Origin: Marinobacter antarcticus
GTDB taxonomy: Bacteria; Pseudomonadota; Gammaproteobacteria; Pseudomonadales; Oleiphilaceae
Direction of reading: 5' to 3'
NCBI RefSeq assembly: GCF_011049865.1
Contig: NZ_DRGY01000046.1
Coordinates: 1-64,000, forward strand
DNA length: 64,000 bases
Shown: one piece after another, positions 8,456 to 17,055 of the stretch
How positions within the stretch are numbered: position 1 is the first letter of the stretch
How the letters are laid out: the number at the start of each line of letters is the position of its first letter
The notes under the pieces: generated by a model
What the model saw: the letters and a program-made list of their open reading frames with translations, nothing else
The model's database searches: none
Told to the model about the DNA's origin: nothing
Position numbers and translations under genes: made by a program

Positions 8456-11392
8456 ATGTTGCACTATTACGATCCGAGCACCCAAAGCTACGAGCCCGGC
8501 AAGAACGGTCTGAACCCCGATTTTGACCGTTTTTCCCTAGATCTGGGAACCCCGGCTAGCGTGTCCGAAAACCTGGTGTCCATGTCTATTGATGGCCGTG
8601 AGATCACCGTGCCGGAGGGCACCTCTGTGTTGCGTGCCGCCGCGTTGGCAGGCATCAATATTCCCAAACTGTGCGCGTCTGACAACCTGGAGCCTTTTGG
8701 CTCGTGTCGTCTGTGCGCGGTCGAAATTGAGGGTCGCCGAGGTTATCCGGCCTCCTGCACCACGCCCGTGGCCGAGGGCATGGACGTAACCACCCAGAAC
8801 GGAAAACTGGCAAAACTGCGTCGCAATATCATGGAGCTGTACATTTCTGATCATCCGCTCGATTGCCTGACCTGTCCGGCGAATGGTGATTGTGAATTGC
8901 AGGACGTTGCCGGTGCGGTCGGCCTGCGTGAAGTGCGTTACGGTTTTGAAGGCGAGAATCACCTGGATGCCGAAATTGACGATTCCAACCCGTATTTCAG
9001 CTTCGATCCGAGCAAGTGCATTGTATGTTCACGCTGTGTGCGAGCCTGCGAAGAGGTTCAGGGCACCTTTGCACTGACCATTGAAGGCCGGGGTTTCGAT
9101 TCCAAAGTGGTCGCCAGCCAGAACGACCCGTTCATGGATTCCGAGTGCGTATCCTGCGGCGCCTGTGTACAGGCTTGCCCGACGTCCACGCTGATGGAAA
9201 AGACCGTGATTGACGCCGGCCAGCCAGAGCACAGCGTGGTGACAACCTGCGCGTATTGCGGCGTGGGCTGTTCGTTCAAAGCGGAGATGAAGGGCGACCA
9301 GTTGGTGCGCATGGTGCCTTATAAGGGCGGCGACGCGAACCATGGACATTCCTGTGTGAAGGGCCGGTTTGCTTTTGGCTATGCCACGCACAAAGACCGC
9401 ATTAAAGAACCGATGATTCGGGATTCCATCAACGACCCGTGGAAGGTTGTGTCCTGGGACGAAGCGCTGGCGTTCTCCGCCAGCAAGCTCAAAGGTATTC
9501 AGGCCCAATACGGCCGTGAAAGCATTGGCGGTATTACCTCCTCGCGCTGCACCAACGAAGAAACCTATCTGGTACAGAAGATGGTGCGCGCAGCCTTCGG
9601 CAACAACAACACCGACACCTGTGCGCGTGTGTGCCACTCCCCCACCGGTTATGGCCTCAAAACCACGCTGGGCGAATCGGCGGGCACCCAAACCTTTGAT
9701 TCGGTTATGAAAGCCGACACCATTGTGGTTATTGGTGCCAACCCCACCGACGCTCACCCGGTGTTTGGTTCGCTGATGCGTAAGCGTTTGCGCCAGGGTG
9801 CGAAGCTGATCGTAATTGATCCACGTCAAATCGACATACTGAATACACCCCATGCCAGCGAAGGCCTGCATCTTCCATTGCGCCCGGGTACCAACGTGGC
9901 CATGGTGAACGCCATGGCCCACGTCATTGTGAACGAGGGCCTGGAAGACACAGACTTTATCAACAGCCGCTGCGACACCGAGGCTTACAGCACCTGGCGC
10001 ACCTTTATTGCCCAAGAACGCAACTCTCCGGAAGCCATGGAAGAAGTGACCGGGGTGTCGGCTGCCAAGGTACGCGAAGCGGCCCGGGAATACGCCAAGG
10101 CCGGGAACGGTGCTATTTATTACGGTTTGGGCGTGACCGAGCACAGCCAGGGGTCCACCATGGTGATGGGCATCGCCAACCTGGCGCTGGCGACCGGTAA
10201 CATTGGCCGCGAAGGTGGCGGTGTAAACCCGTTGCGCGGCCAGAACAACGTGCAGGGCTCCTGCGACATGGGATCGTTTCCCCATGAGCTACCCGGTTAC
10301 CAACATGTGAACGATCCCGCCGTGCGTGGACGCTTCGAAGCTGTGTGGGGCGTACCCATCGACAGTGAGCCGGGCCTGCGTATTCCCAACATGTTTGACG
10401 CAGCCATCGCCGGAACCTTCAAGGCGCTGTATGTGCAGGGTGAGGACATTGCCCAGTCGGATCCCAACCTTCAGCACGTGGAAGCGGCACTGAGAGCTAT
10501 GGACTGCGTGATCGTGCAGGATATCTTCCTTAACGAAACCGCCAAGTTCGCTCATGTATTGTTGCCAGGCTCTACCTTCCTGGAAAAGAACGGCACCTTC
10601 ACCAACGCGGAGCGCCGCATCAACCGCGTGCGTAAAGTGATGGAACCCGTTGCCGGCATGGAAGACTGGGAAGTGACCGTGGCGCTTTCGAATGCGTTGG
10701 GTTACCCGATGAGTTACAACCATCCCTCTGAAATCATGGAAGAGATTGCGCTGTTGACCCCCACATTCACCGGCGTCAGTTACGACAAGCTGGAGCAGCA
10801 AGGCAGCATACAGTGGCCGTGTAACGACGAGCATCCCGATGGCACGCCGACCATGCATACCGTTGACTTCCCGATCGGTAAAGGTCGTTTTGCGGTAACC
10901 GAATACCTGGCTTCTGAGGAGCGAGCTACACGTCGCTTCCCGCTGTTGCTGACCACCGGACGCATATTGTCCCAGTACAACGTGGGCGCGCAGACCCGCC
11001 GTACCAGCAATAGCGACTGGCACGAGGAAGATTTGCTGGAACTGCATCCCAGCGATGCAGAATTGCGCGGCGTGAAAGACGGTGACTGGTTGGGTATCAG
11101 CAGCCGCGTGGGCCACACCGTGCTGCGTGCAAAACTCAGCACCCGCATGTTGCCCGGCGTGGTTTACACCACCTTCCATCACCCTGGAAGCGGCGCCAAC
11201 GTTATCACCACCGACAACTCGGACTGGGCAACCAACTGCCCGGAATACAAGGTAACGGCGGTGCAGGTGGAAAAAGTGTCTCAGCCATCCGACTGGCAGC
11301 GCAACTTTGTCGATTTCGACAAGCGCCAGCAGGCATTGTTGAAACCGGCCATGGATGAGCAGGACAACAGCCATGCACACGCACTCAAGTAG
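8456..11392 (+). CDS. fdsA: NAD-dependent formate dehydrogenase, catalytic alpha subunit (Mo-bis-MGD)
   Basis: This is the formate-oxidising subunit, 978 residues, with a NuoG-like front and a molybdopterin oxidoreductase body. In order: a plant-type [2Fe-2S] domain with CASDNLEPFGSCRLC near residue 75; the HPLDCLTCPANGDC His-Cys3 cluster; two ferredoxin motifs (CIVCSRCVRAC and CVSCGACVQAC); the MopB [4Fe-4S] motif CAYCGVGC; then the catalytic site ARVCHS. Cys393 should ligate the molybdenum, with His394 next to it. Cysteine, not selenocysteine, is encoded. The C-terminal domain is the MGD-binding beta-barrel. All cluster motifs are present, so the enzyme looks functional. The last 38 bases overlap the first possible fdhD start. 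Confidence 0.95.
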   Translation: MLHYYDPSTQSYEPGKNGLNPDFDRFSLDLGTPASVSENLVSMSIDGREITVPEGTSVLRAAALAGINIPKLCASDNLEPFGSCRLCAVEIEGRRGYPASCTTPVAEGMDVTTQNGKLAKLRRNIMELYISDHPLDCLTCPANGDCELQDVAGAVGLREVRYGFEGENHLDAEIDDSNPYFSFDPSKCIVCSRCVRACEEVQGTFALTIEGRGFDSKVVASQNDPFMDSECVSCGACVQACPTSTLMEKTVIDAGQPEHSVVTTCAYCGVGCSFKAEMKGDQLVRMVPYKGGDANHGHSCVKGRFAFGYATHKDRIKEPMIRDSINDPWKVVSWDEALAFSASKLKGIQAQYGRESIGGITSSRCTNEETYLVQKMVRAAFGNNNTDTCARVCHSPTGYGLKTTLGESAGTQTFDSVMKADTIVVIGANPTDAHPVFGSLMRKRLRQGAKLIVIDPRQIDILNTPHASEGLHLPLRPGTNVAMVNAMAHVIVNEGLEDTDFINSRCDTEAYSTWRTFIAQERNSPEAMEEVTGVSAAKVREAAREYAKAGNGAIYYGLGVTEHSQGSTMVMGIANLALATGNIGREGGGVNPLRGQNNVQGSCDMGSFPHELPGYQHVNDPAVRGRFEAVWGVPIDSEPGLRIPNMFDAAIAGTFKALYVQGEDIAQSDPNLQHVEAALRAMDCVIVQDIFLNETAKFAHVLLPGSTFLEKNGTFTNAERRINRVRKVMEPVAGMEDWEVTVALSNALGYPMSYNHPSEIMEEIALLTPTFTGVSYDKLEQQGSIQWPCNDEHPDGTPTMHTVDFPIGKGRFAVTEYLASEERATRRFPLLLTTGRILSQYNVGAQTRRTSNSDWHEEDLLELHPSDAELRGVKDGDWLGISSRVGHTVLRAKLSTRMLPGVVYTTFHHPGSGANVITTDNSDWATNCPEYKVTAVQVEKVSQPSDWQRNFVDFDKRQQALLKPAMDEQDNSHAHALK

Positions 11393-12251
11393 CCAGAGGG
11401 CAGTTGCCGTGGCTGATGATTCAACCTCCAGTGCTTCGCCACCCACCGTGAGTGAAGTCTGGGTGAGCGTGCGAGGTGGTGTTGAGGGCGCCCAGTCACA
11501 CGATCTGGTTGCGGAAGAAATTCCAGTTGCCATGGTCTATAACGGCGTATCCCACGCCGTAATGATGGCGTCGCCCTGTGATCTTGAAGATTTTGCTCTG
11601 GGGTTCAGCATAAGCGAAGGCATTTTGCAGAGGCCGGACCAGTTGTTCAGCGTAGAGATAAGGCCGGGCGAAGAGGGCATAGAAGTAGACATGCACATCG
11701 CCGGCGATTGTTACGCACGGTTGCGGGAGCAGCGCCGCAACATGACCGGCCGAACCGGTTGCGGCTTATGTGGCACCGAATCCCTGGCCCATGTGGTTCG
11801 AACCCTTGGCCGAGTAGTGTCACAGCCGCTGCCTGACGATGGGGCCGTGCAGATTGCATTGCAAGATCTGAAACAGCATCAGCCGCTGCAGCAGCAAACG
11901 GGCGCCACGCACGGCGCCGCCTGGTGCGATGCCCAGGGCCGCATTGTTCAGGCCCGGGAAGACGTGGGCCGCCACAATGCGCTGGACAAGCTCATAGGCG
12001 CCCGCCTGCGTGAACAGGGTGATCAGGCCTTTATCAATGGCTTCGCGCTGATCTCCAGCCGGGCCAGTTTTGAAATGGTACAAAAAAGCGCCAGCGTAGG
12101 CATAGGAACGCTGGTGGCCGTGTCTGCACCTACCGCTCTTGCCATTCGTGATGCGCGCAAAAGCGGCATGAACCTTATCGGCTTCGCTCGCCCCGGCCGC
12201 CACGTTATTTACGCACGCGGTAATGAAACTGCTCAGGAGAATGCGTTGTGA
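11355..12251 (+). CDS. fdhD: FdhD sulfurtransferase for formate dehydrogenase maturation
   Basis: FdhD carries sulfur from a cysteine desulfurase to the Mo-bis-MGD cofactor, which formate dehydrogenases need for activity. The protein is about 298 residues. The sulfur-relay CxxC is GCGLCGTES, Cys136 and Cys139 when numbered from 11355. The GRHNALDKLIG segment and the C-terminal SAPTALA region are typical. Two starts are possible: ATG 11355, inside the fdsA end, or ATG 11373. The N-terminal 35 residues are poorly conserved either way. The stop overlaps the GTG start of fdsD by 3 bases. In other fds operons this gene is called fdsC. Confidence 0.93.
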   Translation: MSRTTAMHTHSSSQRAVAVADDSTSSASPPTVSEVWVSVRGGVEGAQSHDLVAEEIPVAMVYNGVSHAVMMASPCDLEDFALGFSISEGILQRPDQLFSVEIRPGEEGIEVDMHIAGDCYARLREQRRNMTGRTGCGLCGTESLAHVVRTLGRVVSQPLPDDGAVQIALQDLKQHQPLQQQTGATHGAAWCDAQGRIVQAREDVGRHNALDKLIGARLREQGDQAFINGFALISSRASFEMVQKSASVGIGTLVAVSAPTALAIRDARKSGMNLIGFARPGRHVIYARGNETAQENAL

Positions 12252-12499
12252 GTGACCAGCAATTAAACAACCTGATCAAAATGATCGACCAGATTATCGC
12301 CAATAATCGGCATCACGGTGATGACGACAAGGTAACCGACGTGGCTGCCGATCATCTGCATAAGTTCTGGGCCCGCAGCATGAAGCAACAAATCATTGCC
12401 TACGCTAACGAAAACCCGGCAGAGCTGTCTGCATTGGCCCGAGCGACTATTTCCAAACTTGAGGCCGTGCCGGAAAACACGGCATCGAACAGGGTTTAA
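12248..12499 (+). CDS. fdsD: Formate dehydrogenase delta subunit
   Basis: This small 83-residue protein closes the fds operon and starts with GTG inside the fdhD stop region (GTGA overlap). It has the family layout: an N-terminal LIKMIDQIIANN helix, then HHGDDDKVTDVAADHLHKFW and a terminal ARSMKQQI helix. FdsD co-purifies with some Fds complexes and is needed for full activity, but its exact role is not settled. No cofactor-binding residues are visible. A weak stem with a T-run follows at 12515-12530. Confidence 0.88.
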   Translation: MSDQQLNNLIKMIDQIIANNRHHGDDDKVTDVAADHLHKFWARSMKQQIIAYANENPAELSALARATISKLEAVPENTASNRV

Positions 12500-12582
12500 C
12501 CGTATTTAACAGAGCGCATGCTTTTTTTGTACTAAATTCGTGGGATGATCAAGTTAGGGCTTTTCATTTTTAGGCGAGAGCG

Positions 12583-13926
12583 ATGCGCGGCACGTACAGT
12601 GAGCTTATTGAAACCCAGATCGATGTGGCCGATCTGGAAATTGGCATGCATGTGACCCGCTTGGATAGATCCTGGGAGGAAACAGACTTTCTCGTGCAGG
12701 GATTTGTTATCAATCATATGTCAGAAATTCATGCGCTGCGTCGTCAGTGTGATGTCGTTGTTGTACAGGGTGTGGTCAAAAAACAGAGGGAATCCGGCAA
12801 GAAAGCTGCAGGCCCGGGTCGTCTCGCGGGGATGTTCAAGCGCAAACAGACGGATGCGCAAGCGCCTAAACCCGGTGCAACTCGGCCTGCGTCCCGAAAG
12901 CGCGTTTCCTACATGAATCAGGTAAGCGTGGGCCGCGAAATGCAAACGGCCACTATGCGCTTTGAAGAGGCTCAGAGCACGGCCAAGTCGATCATGTCTG
13001 GCTTGCGTATTAGCCGCACGTTGGATATTAACAACGCCCGAACGGTCGTTAATAGCTGTGTAGAGAGTGTGCTGCGCAATGAGAATGCCTTGATGCTGCT
13101 CACCAAGATCAAGAATCAGGATGAGTATACCGCCGAGCATTGCATCAACGTTTCCATTCTGGCCGCCGCGTTTGGAAAGTCTCTGGGCTTAATGAAGGGT
13201 GAGATTCAGAATTTGGCGCTATGCGGCCTGCTGCACGATGTTGGTAAAGTCAGAATTCCGAACGAGGTGTTGAATAAACCATCCAGCCTGACTGACGAAG
13301 AGTTTGCGTTAATGCGAAACCATACGGTTCATGGGCGTGCCATTCTTATGAGCACTGGCGCCCCCCTGAAAACCGCAGTGGATGTGGCGTTTTGTCATCA
13401 CGAACGGGTCGACGGGAAAGGCTACCCCAGGGGACTCCCGGCGGAAAACATACCCTACTTTGCGAAGATCATCGCGCTGGTGGATACCTATGATGCAATT
13501 ACCAGCAAGCGTGTTTATCAAAAAGCCCTGGCGTCCATGCATGCTCTGGACATCATCTACAATAATCGCGGAACCCAGTTTGACACCGAGCTGGCTGATG
13601 CGTTTATCCAGATGGTGGGCATTTATCCACCCGGATCCATTGTCGAAATGGTGAACGGAGAAGTGGGTATCGTGGTCGAAAGCCATGCCCAGCACAAACT
13701 CAAGCCGAAGGTGTTAATGGTTCGGGATGCGAATAAAGCACCAATATGCTATTCCAGAGTATTGGATTTACAGGTGGCTTTAAAAGACGATAGCGGAATG
13801 GTTTATCAAATCGCCAAAGAGGTTCCAGACGGGACTTACGATATTGTGTTGCAGGACTTTGTGAGGGACGGTTTGATTGTAACAACGCCTTTGCCCGAGA
13901 ACGCCCACATTGAACAAACAAGGTAG
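12583..13926 (+). CDS. DUF3391 / HD-GYP domain protein, probable c-di-GMP phosphodiesterase
   Basis: This is a cytosolic protein of 447 residues. Residues 1-140 match the DUF3391 domain (the IDVADLEIGMHVTRLD opening is typical). An HD-GYP domain follows at about 165-330, with HD at His218-Asp219 (LLHDVGK), HHERVDGKGYPRG with GYP at 280-282, and an IALVDTYDAI stretch. The core metal-binding residues are intact, so hydrolysis of cyclic di-GMP to GMP is expected. The final 100 residues are a small beta domain. It is transcribed alone; its 3' end overlaps a decayed DUF3427-like fragment in another frame. Confidence 0.88.
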   Translation: MRGTYSELIETQIDVADLEIGMHVTRLDRSWEETDFLVQGFVINHMSEIHALRRQCDVVVVQGVVKKQRESGKKAAGPGRLAGMFKRKQTDAQAPKPGATRPASRKRVSYMNQVSVGREMQTATMRFEEAQSTAKSIMSGLRISRTLDINNARTVVNSCVESVLRNENALMLLTKIKNQDEYTAEHCINVSILAAAFGKSLGLMKGEIQNLALCGLLHDVGKVRIPNEVLNKPSSLTDEEFALMRNHTVHGRAILMSTGAPLKTAVDVAFCHHERVDGKGYPRGLPAENIPYFAKIIALVDTYDAITSKRVYQKALASMHALDIIYNNRGTQFDTELADAFIQMVGIYPPGSIVEMVNGEVGIVVESHAQHKLKPKVLMVRDANKAPICYSRVLDLQVALKDDSGMVYQIAKEVPDGTYDIVLQDFVRDGLIVTTPLPENAHIEQTR

Positions 13927-14014
13927 AGCAGATAACCATCGCTATGTGGACCACTGGATAGACGGGCAGCAATTTCGTTGGCAAAGCCAAGATAAGACCA
14001 GCCCGGAGAACAAA
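13922..14014 (+). pseudogene. Fragment resembling the C-terminal part of a DUF3427 protein
   Basis: Between the HD-GYP gene and the oppositely oriented ndh, one plus-strand frame reads NHRYVDHWIDGQQFRWQSQ followed by DKTSPENK. I recognise the FxWQSQxxTxPE pattern as characteristic of DUF3427 domains, found at the end of some DEAD-box helicase/nuclease proteins and as short stand-alone proteins. There is no room for a full gene: upstream is HD-GYP coding sequence, and after 14014 the frame runs into antisense ndh. A decayed remnant is most likely. The assignment rests on remembered motifs and needs a profile search. Confidence 0.4.
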
Positions 14015-14044
14015 CTTTTCGCCAATCGGCCGGCCATTAGCCCA

Positions 14045-15355
14045 TCAATGCAACTTCATCCTCGGATGCATCGCCCGGCCGATTTTATCCATAAACCAGA
14101 TCACGCCCGTGCGGAAAAACCCGTGCAGCGCTACCTGGTGCATGCGGTACAGCGACACATAAAACATCCGCGCTACCTTGCCTTCAATATACATGCTGCG
14201 GCCTGAGAGGCTGCCCATCAGGTTGCCAACGGTGGTGTAGTGGCTGAAGTTGATCAGCGAGCCGTAATCGCTGTAAACAAAGGGCACAGCGTCTTCGTTT
14301 TCCAGCCGGTTACGCAGGGTTTTAAACAGTGTGTTGGCTTGCTGGTGAGCGGCTTGCGCTCGGGGTGCCACGGGACGTTCTGAATTTGGTTGCGGGCAGG
14401 CAGCACAGTCACCGAAGGCGAATATGTTGGCGTCGCGGGTGGTTTCCAGCGTTTGGTGCACAACCAGTTGATTGCCCCGGTTGGATTCCAGCCCGTCCAG
14501 ATCGGCCAGAAAAACGGGCGCCTTGATGCCAGCAGCCCAAATGGTCATTTCCGAGGGCAGTTCTGTGCCATCTTTCAGCACCACAAGGCCGGGGCGAATT
14601 TCGCTTACGGGTTGGCCATTCAGAACCTTCACGTGCTGGTTTGCTAATTCTTTGGCGGCCGCCGCCGATAGCCGTTCAGGGAGTGCGGGCAAAATCCGGT
14701 TGGCCGCCTCGATCACGGTGATGCACACATCGGAATCTTTCAGGTAGTTCATGCCGTACACCGGCAACTCACGGGAAGCCAGCCGCAACTCTGCGGCCAG
14801 CTCAACGCCGGTGGCCCCGGCACCTATAATGCTGATGTTCAGCATATGCTCCCGGCCTTGTCGGCCTTCGTGGTTTTTGCGCAAGAAGGCGTTCAGCATC
14901 AGGTCGTGGAAGCGCCGGGCCTGCTTCAGGCTGTCCAGAAACAGGCAGTTATCCTGCGCGCCGGGCGTGCCGAAATCATTGGCGGTACTGCCGACTGCGA
15001 TAACCAGAGTGTCGTACCGAAGATTACGCTCGGGTACCACCTCATTGCCGTCTCCATCGAGGAAGGGCGATATCGTCAGTGTTTTGGTTTCGCGGTTAAT
15101 ATCGCTCATTCGCCCAAGCTGGAACTCATAGTGGTGCTGGCGGGCGTGGGCTCTGTAGTTCACTTCATTGGAATTGGCATCCAGAGAGCCAGATGCAACC
15201 TCGTGCAGCAGGGGTTTCCACACGTGGGTAAGGCCAGCATCCACGAGGGTAATGCGTGCTTTGCCCTTTTTTCCAAGCTTTCTACCCAGGCGGGTAACAA
15301 GCTCAAGACCGCCGGCACCGCCGCCGACGACAACAATATGATGAGGACTATCCAT
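14045..15355 (-). CDS. ndh: Type II NADH:quinone oxidoreductase (NDH-2)
   Basis: This is a single-subunit, non-proton-pumping NADH dehydrogenase of 436 residues on the cytoplasmic face of the inner membrane. The FAD-binding VVVGGGAGGLE lies at residues 8-18, the NADH-binding SIIGAGATGVELAAEL lies near 170, and FAFGDCAACP near 310. The text ITLVDAGLTHVWKPLLHEVA is very close to E. coli Ndh. The C-terminal 70 residues include the amphipathic membrane-anchoring helices. It is a single gene. A strong hairpin (15381-15411) lies 26 bp before its start and could sit in its leader. It gives an extra route for NADH made by the formate dehydrogenase. Confidence 0.94.
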   Translation of the reverse strand: MDSPHHIVVVGGGAGGLELVTRLGRKLGKKGKARITLVDAGLTHVWKPLLHEVASGSLDANSNEVNYRAHARQHHYEFQLGRMSDINRETKTLTISPFLDGDGNEVVPERNLRYDTLVIAVGSTANDFGTPGAQDNCLFLDSLKQARRFHDLMLNAFLRKNHEGRQGREHMLNISIIGAGATGVELAAELRLASRELPVYGMNYLKDSDVCITVIEAANRILPALPERLSAAAAKELANQHVKVLNGQPVSEIRPGLVVLKDGTELPSEMTIWAAGIKAPVFLADLDGLESNRGNQLVVHQTLETTRDANIFAFGDCAACPQPNSERPVAPRAQAAHQQANTLFKTLRNRLENEDAVPFVYSDYGSLINFSHYTTVGNLMGSLSGRSMYIEGKVARMFYVSLYRMHQVALHGFFRTGVIWFMDKIGRAMHPRMKLH

Positions 15356-15380
15356 AGTAATCAGACCTGTAAGTAAAGAA

Positions 15381-15411
15381 AGCCAAGCGCTCTTTCAGAA
15401 AAGCGCTTGGC
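15381..15411. other. Strong hairpin in the ndh upstream region
   Basis: AGCCAAGCGCT (15381-15391) and AGCGCTTGGCT (15401-15411) are perfect 11-bp arms around a 9-base loop. On the minus strand it is followed by TTTCTTTAC, a weak U-rich tract, so it could be an attenuator ahead of ndh or the terminator of a gene lost from this spot. Confidence 0.6.
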
Positions 15412-15558
15412 TGTCGTCACTGGGGATTGCTTGCAAGGTAGGGTACTGACCAGGGTACTGCTAACACTGCGGAAATTATTCTAACGCGCTGCGGGCAGGC
15501 AGTACAATTGGTCGGAACACGTATTCACCATTCAACATACAGCAAGAGACATTAAAGT

Positions 15559-15794
15559 ATGAGGGTAGCAGTTTACGGTGGTTCCCGCTCAGGCAACGTT
15601 GGCCTCATGGGGATAATTGCCGATGCGGTGTCTGCACGCGGGAGGAAGTATTCGAGGTGTGGACCTGGGCGCAGATCGGTTTTCATCAAAAGCGAAACAG
15701 CCAAGTCTCGACATGGTGGTGCAGGCAAAAACACCAACAGAACTGGTTGATGGGTTCAGGCGCTACACAGCGCCGCGGGAAAAGTGGGCTTGAG
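15559..15794 (+). pseudogene. Decayed LOG-family gene (TIGR00730-type) with internal deletions
   Basis: Three pieces of one LOG/lysine-decarboxylase-like protein lie in the right order but in different frames. Piece 1, from ATG 15559, reads MRVAVYGGSRSGN joined directly to VGLMGIIADAV; the 30 or so residues normally between them are gone. Piece 2, from about 15642, reads EEVFEVWTWAQIGFHQK, the family's GTLEE...WTWAQ region without the preceding PGGxGT motif. Piece 3 reads DMVVQAKTPTELVDGFRRY, the family C-terminus. An intact member would be about 180-200 residues and cleave nucleoside monophosphates at the N-glycosidic bond. This copy lacks the catalytic PGGxGTxxE core and cannot work. Confidence 0.75.
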
Positions 15795-15817
15795 GCAGCC
15801 TCTTTCTCCGGCTGGAC

Positions 15818-16558
15818 TCAAAACCTGCTAACCCTGCTCATTAGCCGGCTCCAGTCGATCGGCAGTCGCTTCTCAAGCCTGGCAAGTGACGGATCTTTTG
15901 GGTGAATGTCTGCGAACGGCTGTTTGCTTGCGTACACAATGGTGTTGTTGGTTTTGCTTTGGAATACCAACAGCGCGGCAAAGTGTTTCTTTAACTGGCG
16001 GAAGTAGGGGCCATCGGGGTCGGGAGTGCGGTGGTAGTTCAGAACCAGCCAGCCATCGGGGCTCAATGCCCGACTGCAGCCTTCTATAAACTGGCGCTGC
16101 GCCTGTGCCGGGCTCATTCGGTCTGCGTTGTACAAGTCGGCCAGAATTATGTCGGTACTGGCACCGGGAATACTGTTCAGCGCATTGCGGGCATCGGCAA
16201 TGGTAACGCTGAGGCGTTCGCTGTCGGGCAGTCCGAAGTATTCCCTGGCTACATCCAGTACCGCCTGGCGCAGTTCCACCGCGTGCACGTGGCACTCCGG
16301 ATAAAGGTGGTGAAAGGCGCTGGCCATCACGCCGCCGCCTAACCCCAGTATGGTGACGTGTTGCGGACTGCTAAAGGCGGCGGGCAGCAGCATGGCCCGG
16401 CTGTATTCGTGTATTGGAAGGTGCGGGTATCGCCGGTCGATTTTGCTTTGCTCGAACATCGAGTTGAAGGTCAGTACCCGGTGTTTTCGGTAGTCGATCA
16501 CCAGAATGCTGCCGAGTTTGTCCCGGCTGTGATGAATAATTTCGCCATTGTTGAACAT
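15818..16558 (-). CDS. Spermidine-synthase-like methyltransferase-fold protein
   Basis: This is a 246-residue member of the spermidine synthase superfamily. The Rossmann glycine motif TILGLGGGVMASAFHHLYP and the acidic HAVELRQAVLDVA that binds the nucleoside follow, then TIADARNAL and a DIILADLYNAD active-site segment. The N-terminal beta domain is short and the family's usual DExxYHE motif is replaced by EYSRAML, so a true putrescine aminopropyltransferase is doubtful. The start is set at ATG 16558, 25 bp after the ankyrin gene stop; an in-frame upstream extension would overlap that gene. The pair probably forms a two-gene operon. Confidence 0.75.
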   Translation of the reverse strand: MFNNGEIIHHSRDKLGSILVIDYRKHRVLTFNSMFEQSKIDRRYPHLPIHEYSRAMLLPAAFSSPQHVTILGLGGGVMASAFHHLYPECHVHAVELRQAVLDVAREYFGLPDSERLSVTIADARNALNSIPGASTDIILADLYNADRMSPAQAQRQFIEGCSRALSPDGWLVLNYHRTPDPDGPYFRQLKKHFAALLVFQSKTNNTIVYASKQPFADIHPKDPSLARLEKRLPIDWSRLMSRVSRF

Positions 16559-16583
16559 GTGCTGCTCTTTGAGAAATTCGGGG

Positions 16584-16916
16584 CTAACGCTCCAGGTGTT
16601 TGATCGCGTCCTGCGCGCCTGTTGCGCGGGCAAGGCTCAGTGCCGTATTGCCATCTGTATCCTGCAGTTCCGGATTGGCGCCTTTTTCCAGCAGCAGTTG
16701 CACGGTATCAGCATGGCCATTCGAGGCGGCGAGCATCAGCAGGCTTTCGCCACTGCTGGTGCGCATGTTTACGGGCACGCCGGCTTCCAGCATAGGGCGC
16801 AGCATGTTGGTGCCGCCGTTGCGCGCCAGTTCAAAAATGCCCTGTGCGAAGGCGATGGCGTCTTCATCCAGCTGGTTCTGTGGTTGTTGGGGCTGGCCGG
16901 GCTTGTGCTCGCTCAT
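16584..16916 (-). CDS. Small ankyrin-repeat protein
   Basis: This is a 110-residue cytosolic protein. A polar, Pro/Gln-rich start (MSEHKPGQPQQPQNQ) is followed by two to three ankyrin repeats, seen in GESLLMLAASNGHADTVQLL and DGNTALSLARATGAQ. Such proteins bind other proteins; no enzyme motif is present. The start at ATG 16916 has ACGGAGAC just upstream. The longer reading frame to 17006 has no better start. It sits directly before the spermidine-synthase-like gene on the same strand. Confidence 0.82.
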   Translation of the reverse strand: MSEHKPGQPQQPQNQLDEDAIAFAQGIFELARNGGTNMLRPMLEAGVPVNMRTSSGESLLMLAASNGHADTVQLLLEKGANPELQDTDGNTALSLARATGAQDAIKHLER

Positions 16917-17055
16917 CTGGTCTCCGTTTATACGTTGGCTGAATATAGTACGATACCGTTGATACGACGTTTTAGCACAGAATGGGCTGGTCTCTGGCAC
17001 AATCACACAGATAAAGCCCCGTTGTTAACTGCAATAATCGACAGGAGAAGCTGCT

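Noticed and set aside
9029-10285. Antisense frame of 418 codons opposite fdsA
   Set aside because: The fdsA frame has all cluster motifs. The antisense frame has a low-complexity Val/Gly/His composition and no recognisable family.
12512-12532. Possible terminator after fdsD
   Set aside because: There is a T-run of seven, but the preceding stem is only three to four pairs around GCAT. It is too weak to call.
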